A DNA stretch of 8,431 bases. It comes from Bacteroidales bacterium. Lineage in GTDB: Bacteria > Bacteroidota > Bacteroidia > Bacteroidales > UBA932. Shown here piece after piece: positions 1 through 6,062 of this stretch (position 1 is its first letter; every line of letters starts with the position of its first letter). The translations under genes and the position numbers were made by a program. The notes under the pieces were generated by a model that was given only the letters and a program-made list of their open reading frames with translations, was not told the origin of the DNA and made no database searches. The stretch covers positions 1 through 8,431 of the forward strand of contig JAFZIX010000163.1 in the NCBI GenBank assembly GCA_017554135.1, written 5' to 3'.

Positions 1-759
1 GAAATCGCCCGCGAGGCCGGCCTGCCGCAGATTCCGGTGATCGCCGTCGCAGGGCACGACACTGCATCCGCCATCGCCGCGGTGCCTGCCGCCAATCCTC
101 ACTTCGCATACCTCAGCAGCGGCACCTGGAGCCTGATGGGAATCGAATCCCCCAAGCCTCTCATCTCGGATGAGACCTGCCGCCTCAATTTCACCAACGA
201 AGGCGGAATAGAAGGCACCACCCGCTTCCTCAAGAACATCACCGGCATGTGGCTGCTCGAGCAGAGCCGCAAGATCTGGGCCTCCGAAGGCAGAACCTAT
301 AACTACGCAGAGATCGAGCGTATGGCAAACGAGGCAGCCTCATACACCGGCACGATCGACCCCGACGACCCGAGCCTGGCCAACCCCGGCAACATGCCGA
401 AGGCAATCAGCAAACTCCTGTGGGAGTCCAACCAGCCCATCCCGGTCAACGATGCCGAGATGATCCGCTGCATCTACTGCAGCCTCGCCAAGAAGTACCA
501 CGAGGTGCTGGAAATCCTGCGTGCGCAGGCATCCTTCACCATCGATACCCTGCACGTGATCGGCGGAGGATCGGCCAACGATACCATGAGCCGCCTCACT
601 GCCCAGGCCACCGGCGTGAAGGTCGTGGCAGGGCCTACCGAGGCCACCGCGATCGGCAACCTGATGATGCAGGCCAAGGCCGCCGGCATAGTGAAAGACC
701 GTTGGGAGATGCGCGAGATTATTTCCAGAGAATTCAAAGTCAAAACATTCGAAATATGA
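1..759 (+). CDS. rhaB: Rhamnulokinase, C-terminal part (5' end outside window)
   Basis: ATP-dependent kinase that phosphorylates L-rhamnulose to L-rhamnulose-1-phosphate in the cytoplasm, the second step of L-rhamnose catabolism. The frame is open from base 1, leaving 252 residues of a protein that is usually about 480, so the N-terminal sugar-binding half lies upstream. Visible FGGY-kinase features in fragment numbering: AVAGHDTASA at 15-24, whose Asp20 sits where the catalytic base is expected; the nucleotide-binding SSGTWSL at about 39-45; RFLKNITGMW at about 75-84; GGGSAND at about 188-194; and the C-terminal signature GPTEATAIGN at about 211-220. These match rhamnulokinase better than xylulokinase or glycerol kinase, and the adjacent rhaA agrees. 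The stop TGA overlaps the rhaA start in ATGA, suggesting coupled translation. A GTG at 37 could be mistaken for a start, but homology continues before it. Confidence 0.93.
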   Translation, partial: EIAREAGLPQIPVIAVAGHDTASAIAAVPAANPHFAYLSSGTWSLMGIESPKPLISDETCRLNFTNEGGIEGTTRFLKNITGMWLLEQSRKIWASEGRTYNYAEIERMANEAASYTGTIDPDDPSLANPGNMPKAISKLLWESNQPIPVNDAEMIRCIYCSLAKKYHEVLEILRAQASFTIDTLHVIGGGSANDTMSRLTAQATGVKVVAGPTEATAIGNLMMQAKAAGIVKDRWEMREIISREFKVKTFEI

Positions 760-2006
760 AAGAAGCAAACATCCTGAGCGCTTATGCACAAGCCAAAGAG
801 CGCTATGCTGCAATCGGCGTAGATACCGACAAGGCAGTCGCCGAACTTGAGAAGCAGCAGATTTCCCTCCATTGCTGGCAGACCGACGACGTGGGCGGAT
901 TCGAAAGCAACGACGCCCTCTCCGGCGGCATCCAGGCCACCGGCAACTATCCCGGACGTGCCCGCAACATCGACGAAGTCCGTGCAGATCTCGAATTCGT
1001 GAAGACGCTCCTCGCCGGCAACCACCGCGTCAACCTGCACGAGATCTACGGAGACTTCGGCGGAAAGTTCGTGGACCGCGACCAGGTGGGCGTAGAGCAC
1101 TTCCAGAGTTGGATCGACTGGGCAAAGGCCAACAACTTCAAACTGGACTTCAACTCCACATCCTTCTCTCACCCCAAGAGCGGAGACCTCTCCCTCGCCA
1201 ACCCCGACAAGGCCATCCGCGACTTCTGGATCGAACACACCATCCGCTGCCGCAAGATTGCGGACGCGATGGGCAAGGCCCAGAACGACCCCTGCATCAT
1301 GAACATCTGGGTGCATGACGGCCAGAAGGATTACACAGTCAACCGCAAGAAGTACCGCGAGATCCTCGCCGAGTCCCTCGACACCATCCTCAAGGAGGAT
1401 ATGCCCGGCATGAAGAGTTGCGTCGAGGCGAAACTCTTCGGCATCGGCCTCGAGAGTTACACCGTGGGTTCCATGGACTTCTACGAGGGCTACTGCGCCA
1501 CCCGCAAGGTTATCTACACCCTCGACACCGGCCACTACGAGCCCACCGAGAACGTGGCGGACAAGGTAAGTTCCCTGCTGCTCTATGTGCCTGAACTGAT
1601 GCTCCACGTCAGCCGTCCCGTCCGCTGGGATTCCGACCACGTGACCATCATGAACGACATGACCCTCGAGTTCTTCAAGGAACTGGTCCGTTCCGAGGCA
1701 CTGCACCGCGCACACGTCGGCCTCGACTACTTCGATGCATCCATCAACCGCATCGGTGCCTACATCATCGGCACCCGTGCCACCCAGAAGTGCATCCTGA
1801 GCGCCCTGCTCGAGCCCCTTGCAAAACTCCGCGAATACGAGGCGGAAGGCAAGGGCTTCCAGAAACTCGCACTCCTCGAAGAAGCCAAGACCCTGCCTTT
1901 CGGCGCCGTGTTCGATTACTTCAACTTCAAGAACGGCGTTCCCGTCGGCGAGGAATTCATTCCGGCCATCGAGAAATACGAAAAGGAAGTCACTTCCAAG
2001 CGTTAA
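756..2006 (+). CDS. rhaA: L-rhamnose isomerase
   Basis: Cytoplasmic metal-dependent isomerase converting L-rhamnose to L-rhamnulose, the first step of the pathway. The protein has 416 residues, close to the roughly 419 of E. coli RhaA. The start is ATG at 756, overlapping the rhaB stop; the frame runs further upstream but only in the shadow of rhaB. The region from about 227 to 354 is nearly colinear with E. coli RhaA, including HVSRPVRWDSDH at 284-295 and GLDYFDASINRI at 322-333. By alignment from memory with the E. coli structure, all metal ligands are present: E224, D257, H284 and D324 for the structural site, and H260, D292 and D294 for the catalytic site. It should therefore be active. 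It ends just before a strong hairpin terminator. No rhamnulose-1-phosphate aldolase or transporter follows on this side, so those genes must be upstream or elsewhere. Confidence 0.97.
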   Translation: MKEANILSAYAQAKERYAAIGVDTDKAVAELEKQQISLHCWQTDDVGGFESNDALSGGIQATGNYPGRARNIDEVRADLEFVKTLLAGNHRVNLHEIYGDFGGKFVDRDQVGVEHFQSWIDWAKANNFKLDFNSTSFSHPKSGDLSLANPDKAIRDFWIEHTIRCRKIADAMGKAQNDPCIMNIWVHDGQKDYTVNRKKYREILAESLDTILKEDMPGMKSCVEAKLFGIGLESYTVGSMDFYEGYCATRKVIYTLDTGHYEPTENVADKVSSLLLYVPELMLHVSRPVRWDSDHVTIMNDMTLEFFKELVRSEALHRAHVGLDYFDASINRIGAYIIGTRATQKCILSALLEPLAKLREYEAEGKGFQKLALLEEAKTLPFGAVFDYFNFKNGVPVGEEFIPAIEKYEKEVTSKR

Positions 2007-2011
2007 ACAAA

Positions 2012-2041
2012 AAAAGTCCGGCTCGATCGAGTCGGACTTTT
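2012..2041. terminator. Bidirectional intrinsic terminator between rhaA and rbsK
   Basis: A 13-bp stem (arms 2012-2024 and 2029-2041, one G-T wobble at 2021/2032) closes on the loop GATC at 2025-2028. The arms begin with an A-run and end with a T-run, so the hairpin reads as a rho-independent terminator on either strand. It lies 5 bases after the rhaA stop and 2 bases before the rbsK stop codon (read on the - strand), as expected for two convergent genes sharing one terminator. Confidence 0.88.
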
Positions 2042-2043
2042 AT

Positions 2044-2943
2044 TTACTTTATCTCGTCTCGGGTGGGGATGGATGCCTGAGCGCCCATCCTCTGCACGGT
2101 GATGGCGGATGCCTTGGTGGCGAACCTGGCCGCTTCCGTGAGGTCGAGTCCCTCGGAAAGACCTACGCAGAGGGCTCCGCAGAAGGTGTCGCCCGCGGCG
2201 GTGGCATCAACGGCCTTCACCTTGAGTGAAGGAATCATCTCCGCCTTGCCGCCCTTGAATACCAGCGAGCCCTTGCTGCCGAGAGTTACGACGAAGTCCT
2301 TCACGCCATAGCCGCGTAGTTTCTCGACGGCTGCTGCGAGACTGGCGTCGTCGGTGACCGGGCATCCGCTCAAGGTCTGGGCCTCGGTGCGGTTGGGGGT
2401 CATCAGATCGATGTATTGGAACAATTCCGTCGGCAGTTCGCAGGCAGGTGCGGGGTTGAGGATGACGTACACGCCGGCCTCGTGGGCGATCTTCGCTGCG
2501 CGCAGCACGGATTCCACGGGAATCTCCAGTTGGAGGATGAGGAATCCTGCGCCGCGGATTACATCAGCAACGCTGTCGATGTCTGCGGGGGTGATGTCGC
2601 CGTTGGCTCCGGAGGCTACCGAGATGCAGTTTTCGCCGCTCTCGTCCACAAGAATCAAGGCGGTGCCGGAAGCAAGGGAGGAACGCATCACGTGCGAGAT
2701 GTCGATGCCTTCCTTTTTGTAGCCTTCCAGAGCGTTGTCGCCGAAGATGTCATTTCCAACCTTGCAAATGAAGGTCACTTCTCCTCCCATCCTCTGTGCC
2801 GCAACGGCCTGGTTGGCTCCCTTGCCACCGGGTCCCATATAAAAAATACCGCCTGTAACTGTTTCTCCGGGAACGGGAAGCCGCTCCCCTTTGATTGTCA
2901 TATCGGTGTTGCTGCTGCCGATAACTACAATCTTGTTGTTCAT
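2044..2943 (-). CDS. rbsK: Ribokinase (PfkB family)
   Basis: Cytoplasmic kinase that phosphorylates D-ribose at O5 with ATP, feeding the pentose phosphate pathway. The 299-residue length is normal. Motifs in order: GSSNTD at 9-14 with substrate-contacting Asp14; PGETVTGG at 25-32; the PfkB signature GGKGANQAVAAQ at 39-50; LQLEIP at 138-142; NPAPA at 163-167; TPNRTEA at 182-188; TLGSKG at 220-225; and DATAAGDTF at 246-254, with anion hole AAG and catalytic base Asp252. The C-terminal QRMGAQASIP at 284-293 matches the K+-binding, base-stacking region of RbsK and favours ribokinase over fructokinase or adenosine kinase. Substrate within the PfkB family is still an inference. It converges with rhaA and diverges from the LacI-family gene, which may regulate it. 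I saw no TAnnTTTG box directly upstream on this strand. Confidence 0.9.
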   Translation of the reverse strand: MNNKIVVIGSSNTDMTIKGERLPVPGETVTGGIFYMGPGGKGANQAVAAQRMGGEVTFICKVGNDIFGDNALEGYKKEGIDISHVMRSSLASGTALILVDESGENCISVASGANGDITPADIDSVADVIRGAGFLILQLEIPVESVLRAAKIAHEAGVYVILNPAPACELPTELFQYIDLMTPNRTEAQTLSGCPVTDDASLAAAVEKLRGYGVKDFVVTLGSKGSLVFKGGKAEMIPSLKVKAVDATAAGDTFCGALCVGLSEGLDLTEAARFATKASAITVQRMGAQASIPTRDEIK

Positions 2944-2990
2944 ATTATTAGTTTTTGTTTTGTTGCTTGGTTAGTTGTTGTGCTTGCTTG

Positions 2991-3117
2991 TCCTTCTGTC
3001 GTTCCGAGCCCCCACTGTCATTAATGGCCTGCGGCCATTTTCCTCCTCGTCGCTTGACAGTGTGAGTGAAACTTCCACTGTGCTCGCTCCTTCGTCGGTT
3101 CCGAGCGAAGCGAAGGA
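2991..3117. repeat. Palindrome-rich intergenic repeat, possibly dispersed
   Basis: The gap 2944-3264 has no credible gene. Its middle is built from nested repeats. CACTGTCA at 3013-3020 pairs with TGACAGTG at 3055-3062. Inside that, AATGGCC at 3023-3029 pairs with GGCCATT at 3033-3039 around a TGC loop. TCCTTCG at 3088-3094 pairs with CGAAGGA at 3111-3117. A degenerate direct repeat (TCCTTC, then GTCG, then TTCCGAGC) occurs at 2991-3009 and 3088-3106. Text such as TTCCGAGCGAAGCGAAGGAA resembles, from memory, a family of short repeats scattered between genes in many Bacteroidota genomes. That identity is inference, because only one locus is visible. The flanks 2944-2990 (T/G-rich) and 3118-3199 show nothing I can name. 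Confidence 0.5.
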
Positions 3118-3199
3118 ATCTATGTTCTGCCGAAAGATAGACATTCGCCAGCCTACATCGCGCGCGTACGAATTAATAATTTGATGGCGGCGTTGTCGG

Positions 3200-3247
3200 T
3201 TTTTGCGCAAATTTTTGCGTTTTTGGTCGCAAAAATTGCGCAAAAAA
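3200..3247. promoter_or_regulatory. Double operator / large inverted repeat upstream of lacI-type gene
   Basis: Arms at 3200-3219 and 3228-3247 are near-perfect inverted copies of each other (one T missing on the right) around an 8-base spacer. Each arm holds the palindrome TTGCGCAA (3203-3210 and 3236-3243). Its centre is a CpG, the usual dyad centre of LacI-family operators. The two centres are 33 bp apart, about three helical turns, so bound dimers would lie on the same DNA face. The right-hand box lies between the expected -33 and -7 promoter elements of the regulator gene, which fits autorepression. The divergent rbsK starts about 260 bp away and may share the control. Binding is inferred. 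Confidence 0.6.
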
Positions 3248-3251
3248 TCAT

Positions 3252-3259
3252 TACCTTTG
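3252..3259 (+). promoter_or_regulatory. -7 promoter element of the lacI-type gene
   Basis: TACCTTTG matches the Bacteroidota -7 consensus TAnnTTTG exactly. Five bases separate it from the ATG at 3265, so transcription would begin at or next to the start codon and give a leaderless or nearly leaderless mRNA. No TTG/TTTG is seen at the usual -33 distance, so activity is uncertain. Confidence 0.5.
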
Positions 3260-3264
3260 TCATC

Positions 3265-4284
3265 ATGAAGAAGACGACACTTCAATCCATCGCCGAGCGC
3301 TGCGGATGTTCCATCACCACCGTATCACGCGTAATCAACGGAAAAGCAGCCAAATACCGCATTAGCCATAAGACCTCGGAGGCCGTAATGGCTGAAGTTA
3401 CAAGGTCCAGTTATATCCCAACATTTACTACGCGAAGTTTGCGCAAAAAACGTTCAGGGATGATCGGGTTGCTACTGCCGTCCATTGCCAACCCTTACTT
3501 TGCCGAAATGGCCAGCGTCATAGTGTCTGAACTCTACAAATCCGGCTACACCGCCATCCTGGTAGACACGATGGAGGACGCGACTCGCCTGAACGAGAAT
3601 GCCCGCGCCCTGCTATTGAGAAGGGTGGAGGGTATCATTGCCGTACCATGCGGAGATAACCCCGAGACGCTGGAGATGATAGGGCGCGAGGTGCCGGTAG
3701 TATTGATAGACCGCTATTTCGAAACTACCGGGCTGTCGTATGTAACCACCAACAATCTCAAAGGAGGGTATGACATCACCCGACTGTTAATCGAGTCCGG
3801 GCACAAAAATATTGCTTGCATTCAGGGAGCCAGAGATTCCATGCCAAATCGCGAGCGCGTGAATGGATATGTGCAGGCCATGACAGAGGCTGGATTGAAA
3901 GACTACATCCGAGTTTCAGGGAATGAGTTTTCGGTGCAGAATGGCTATCTGGGAACTAAGGTACTGATGAACGACACCAATCGGCCCACCGCTATTTTCG
4001 GCCTTAGCAATACCATCCTGCTAGGGGCGCTCAAGGCAATCCACGAATCGGGTCTGGATGTGCCGGAAGATGTTTCCCTAGTGTCGTTTGACGACAATCT
4101 TTACATGGATTACCTCACTCCCTCTATAACCCGCGTAAGCCAGCCGGTGGACAATATGGCCAAACTCTCAGTCCGTATCCTTCTGGAGTATCTGGACCAA
4201 CCCGGCGCTCCCACAAATTCCCAGATCCGTCTTCTTCCTGACATTATTCAGGGGCGGTCGGTAAAAAACTTCAGGATTGAATAA
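3265..4284 (+). CDS. LacI-family transcriptional regulator
   Basis: Sugar-responsive DNA-binding repressor or activator, 339 residues, a normal length. The N-terminal helix-turn-helix spans about 4-26 (TLQSIAERCGCSITTVSRVI). It is followed by the YRISHKT segment and a hinge at about 50-60, where the usual PN reads PT. The periplasmic-binding-protein-like effector domain runs from about 66 to 335, with LPSIANPYFA at 71-80, VVLIDRYF at 145-152, NRERVNGY at 195-202 (family effector-contacting Arg) and VSFDDN at 273-278. I chose ATG at 3265; a TTG start at 3181 would add 28 residues before the HTH and place the inverted repeat in coding sequence. It diverges from rbsK, so ribose or a related sugar is one possible effector, but rhamnose or oligosaccharide sensing cannot be excluded. 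Two sampled lines are about 48% GC, against 58-65% in neighbours. Confidence 0.93.
   Translation: MKKTTLQSIAERCGCSITTVSRVINGKAAKYRISHKTSEAVMAEVTRSSYIPTFTTRSLRKKRSGMIGLLLPSIANPYFAEMASVIVSELYKSGYTAILVDTMEDATRLNENARALLLRRVEGIIAVPCGDNPETLEMIGREVPVVLIDRYFETTGLSYVTTNNLKGGYDITRLLIESGHKNIACIQGARDSMPNRERVNGYVQAMTEAGLKDYIRVSGNEFSVQNGYLGTKVLMNDTNRPTAIFGLSNTILLGALKAIHESGLDVPEDVSLVSFDDNLYMDYLTPSITRVSQPVDNMAKLSVRILLEYLDQPGAPTNSQIRLLPDIIQGRSVKNFRIE
3438..3447. promoter_or_regulatory. Third TTGCGCAA operator-like box inside the lacI-type gene
   Basis: TTTGCGCAAA occurs within the codons for Ser-Leu-Arg-Lys at the end of the hinge region. It repeats the palindrome found twice upstream, with its centre about 203 bp beyond the nearer upstream copy. 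I saw no further copy elsewhere in the window. It could be an auxiliary operator for looping, or a coincidence of codon choice. Confidence 0.3.
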
Positions 4285-4292
4285 ACTCTATA

Positions 4293-4318
4293 CACTTGGC
4301 GGTTTTTCGCCACAAGTG
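4293..4318. terminator. Weak hairpin between convergent lacI-type and GH88 genes
   Basis: CACTT at 4293-4297 pairs with AAGTG at 4314-4318, and GGCG at 4298-4301 pairs with CGCC at 4308-4311, with a 2-base bulge and a 6-base loop. It fills most of the 38-bp gap between two convergent genes, where a shared terminator is expected. There is no clear T-run after it on either strand, so the call is tentative. Confidence 0.4.
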
Positions 4319-4322
4319 CCGA

Positions 4323-5552
4323 TTACTCCGCAACCCGAAGGTAGCGCAGGAGGGCTTCGAGGAAGTAGTAATCCGCGTAGGTCAGGGGGATGTCCACGCC
4401 GGACCAGGAGTGAAGGTTGGTGACGCCATGCTTGAGGAGGAAGCCACCGTTCTCGCCTTCAGCAGCCAGGTATTCCGGCGAAGCCAGGGTACGCAGAATT
4501 CTCTCCGCGCACTTCAGATAACGCTTTCCATCCTTGCCGGGAGTGAAGGTACTGAGTTCCACAAAGGCGGAGGCCATGATTGCTCCCGCGGATGAATCCC
4601 GCAGCACAGGATCCCCGGGACGCCATTTGAACTTGGAGGCCTTTGGAGCGCCGACCGCGTTCATGTCGAAGGCATGCTTGGTGCCGGGAGCATTGAAATC
4701 CCACTCCGGCACGCCGTCTTTGGGCAGCATGGGGATGATGAATTCCGCAACTTTGCGGGCCTGCTCCAGATAGGCGGGATCCTTGGTCTCGCGATACATC
4801 ATGGTGAAGCCGTAAAGCGCCCAGGACTCCCCACGGCTCCAGGTGGATTCATCGCTGAAACCCTGCGAAGTCTGCTTCTTCTCCACCGCGCCGGTTTCTT
4901 CATCATAAGCCACTACATGCCAGGTACTTGCATCCGGGCGGAAGTGATTCTTCAAGGTAGTGTTGGCATGCGAGCGTGCAATATCCATATACTTCTCCTC
5001 GCCGGTCAGGTGGGAAACTTCCGCCAGGATCTCCAGATTCATCATGTTGTCGATGATGACTGGGAAGTTCCAGCGCTTTCCCGGATTCCAACTCCTGGTG
5101 CAGCCGACCACAGGGCTGAAGCGGCCTGCAAGTTTTTCCGCACCGGCCTTCATCATCTCCAGATAGGCAGGATTGCCCGTCAGGCGGTATCCGTTGCCGA
5201 AACTGCTGTTCACCTGGAAGCCGATATCATGATGGGTATGCATTTCGATTATGCCGTCCAGTTTGGCGGTCTGGCGCTTCGCCATCTCGAGGATATCGGG
5301 ATTGCCGGTGTATTCGTAGACGAGCCAGAGCGAACCGGGGAAGAATCCGCTGGTCCAGTCGTTCAGTTTGCCATCCTTCACCTGGCCATTGTCGAAAGTG
5401 ATTGGCATCTGCTCGGGAGAAAGCCTGGCATCGAGCGCCGTAAACTGGGCAACAGCCCTTTCAAAAACCATATCTGCGGTTTTCTTGATGGACTTCCCGG
5501 AGTTGCAGCCGGGAATCAGGAGCAAAATTGCTGCAATGATAAGAGATTTCAT
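4323..5552 (-). CDS. GH88 unsaturated glucuronyl hydrolase, lipoprotein
   Basis: Hydrolase that removes a 4,5-unsaturated uronic acid from the non-reducing end of oligosaccharides made by polysaccharide lyases, through hydration of the double bond. It has 409 residues, including a short signal peptide with lipobox IPGC (Cys16), so it is likely membrane-anchored in the cell envelope. The rest is an (alpha/alpha)6-barrel pattern. Motifs: WTSGFFPGSLW at 66-76; HTHHDIGF at 105-112; IIDNMMNLE at 166-174; STWSRGESWALYGF at 236-249; RDSSAGAI at 318-325. Asp109 and Asp168 match the two catalytic aspartates of the family (Asp88 and Asp149 in the Bacillus enzyme, nearly the same spacing). The HDIGF form favours GH88 over GH105. 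It is divergent from the lipoprotein operon with only 45 bp between starts. Exact substrate (ulvan, arabinogalactan, glycosaminoglycan) cannot be read from sequence. Confidence 0.9.
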   Translation of the reverse strand: MKSLIIAAILLLIPGCNSGKSIKKTADMVFERAVAQFTALDARLSPEQMPITFDNGQVKDGKLNDWTSGFFPGSLWLVYEYTGNPDILEMAKRQTAKLDGIIEMHTHHDIGFQVNSSFGNGYRLTGNPAYLEMMKAGAEKLAGRFSPVVGCTRSWNPGKRWNFPVIIDNMMNLEILAEVSHLTGEEKYMDIARSHANTTLKNHFRPDASTWHVVAYDEETGAVEKKQTSQGFSDESTWSRGESWALYGFTMMYRETKDPAYLEQARKVAEFIIPMLPKDGVPEWDFNAPGTKHAFDMNAVGAPKASKFKWRPGDPVLRDSSAGAIMASAFVELSTFTPGKDGKRYLKCAERILRTLASPEYLAAEGENGGFLLKHGVTNLHSWSGVDIPLTYADYYFLEALLRYLRVAE

Positions 5553-5562
5553 AACGATTTAC

Positions 5563-5573
5563 TTGCAGTGCAA
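5563..5573. promoter_or_regulatory. Operator-like palindrome in the divergent promoter
   Basis: TTGCAGTGCAA has perfect 5-bp arms around a central G. It covers the -33 element of the rightward promoter and abuts or overlaps the leftward -7 box and start site, so a bound protein could affect both transcripts. Its half-sites TTGC/GCAA resemble those of the TTGCGCAA boxes by the LacI-type gene but with wider spacing, so the same regulator is possible but unproven. Confidence 0.4.
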
Positions 5574-5578
5574 ATATA
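5571..5578 (-). promoter_or_regulatory. -7 promoter element of the GH88 gene
   Basis: Read on the - strand this is TATATTTG, an exact TAnnTTTG match, 18 bases upstream of the GH88 ATG (5552). Initiation would give a leader of roughly a dozen bases. No TTG appears at the -33 distance on this strand, so the promoter may be weaker or activator-dependent. Confidence 0.55.
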
Positions 5579-5597
5579 AAAAATTATATTTGTACCC

Positions 5598-6053
5598 ATG
5601 AAGAATTCACTTTTATTTCTGGCGGTCTGCATGGCCTGCCTGGTGTCTTGCAATGTGTTGGATCCGGTGCGGGACGCCCTGCTGGCAAAAACCGATGCCC
5701 TGACCCCGCCTATGGCGGTCACCTACGACGCGAAGAATTCCACTTCCAACGCGCTGGCAGTGTATTGGAACGCCTCCGCGCCCATAGAGAACGGCGCCCT
5801 GTCTTTCCAGGTGCAAGTGTCCACGGATGAATATTTCTTCAGCGGAGAAGGCGGCTCGCTGATAGACAAGACCGTGAATGTCAGTTCCAGCCCGAACGAT
5901 GCAATCATCATTACCGGCCTGACCGCGAACCAGTCCTATTTCCTTCGCGTTGCGGCGATCTATCCAGGTCCGTCCAAATCCGAGTGGGCATACCTCAGCG
6001 ACGCCTCCGGCAAGACGGTGGCCGTCATTCCCGGCACAGGCATAGTCGAATAA
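5598..6053 (+). CDS. Small FN3-domain lipoprotein
   Basis: Envelope lipoprotein of 151 residues with no known specific function. The signal peptide ends in lipobox LVSC with Cys18. A short linker is followed by one fibronectin type III-like beta-sandwich at about 37-142. Its marks are PPMAVTYDA at 37-45, the core Trp57 in AVYWNAS, alternating strand residues FQVQVST at 70-76, and the GLTANQSYFLRVAAIYPG stretch at 107-124, a typical FN3 F-strand region. There is no catalytic motif. It is the first gene of a three-gene run, 9 bases ahead of the BNR gene. A role in glycan binding or as a surface partner of the downstream enzyme is plausible from context only. Confidence 0.85.
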   Translation: MKNSLLFLAVCMACLVSCNVLDPVRDALLAKTDALTPPMAVTYDAKNSTSNALAVYWNASAPIENGALSFQVQVSTDEYFFSGEGGSLIDKTVNVSSSPNDAIIITGLTANQSYFLRVAAIYPGPSKSEWAYLSDASGKTVAVIPGTGIVE

Positions 6054-6062
6054 ACACAGCCA

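Larger units (their letters stand above)
5563..5592 (+). promoter_or_regulatory. Promoter of the FN3-BNR-phosphoesterase operon
   Basis: The -33-like TTG at 5563-5565 and the -7 TATATTTG at 5585-5592 are separated by 19 bases, the normal Bacteroidota spacing. Five bases separate the -7 box from the ATG at 5598, so the transcript should be leaderless or nearly so. The -7 boxes of the two divergent promoters form a perfect inverted repeat (5571-5579 against 5584-5592). Confidence 0.65.

Noticed and set aside
420..755. Upstream extension of the rhaA reading frame
   Set aside because: It overlaps rhaB in another frame and is Arg-rich nonsense. The true start is the ATG at 756, in the ATGA junction.
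474..1715. A 413-codon open frame on the - strand opposite rhaB/rhaA
   Set aside because: It is the mirror of rhaA codon bias. RhaA is certain from its conserved metal ligands, and the antisense product shows no domain.
3013..3117. CRISPR-like array or attenuator
   Set aside because: There are no regularly spaced identical repeats, no unique spacers, and no T-run after the hairpins to suggest a terminator.
3181..3264. Longer N-terminus for the LacI-type protein from TTG at 3181
   Set aside because: LacI-family proteins start just before the HTH, as the ATG at 3265 does. The extension would be translated from the A/T-rich inverted repeat and promoter.
2975..3285. Short open frames on both strands in the rbsK-lacI gap
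   Set aside because: They read through palindromic repeat DNA and the operator, with no start context, domain or conserved pattern.
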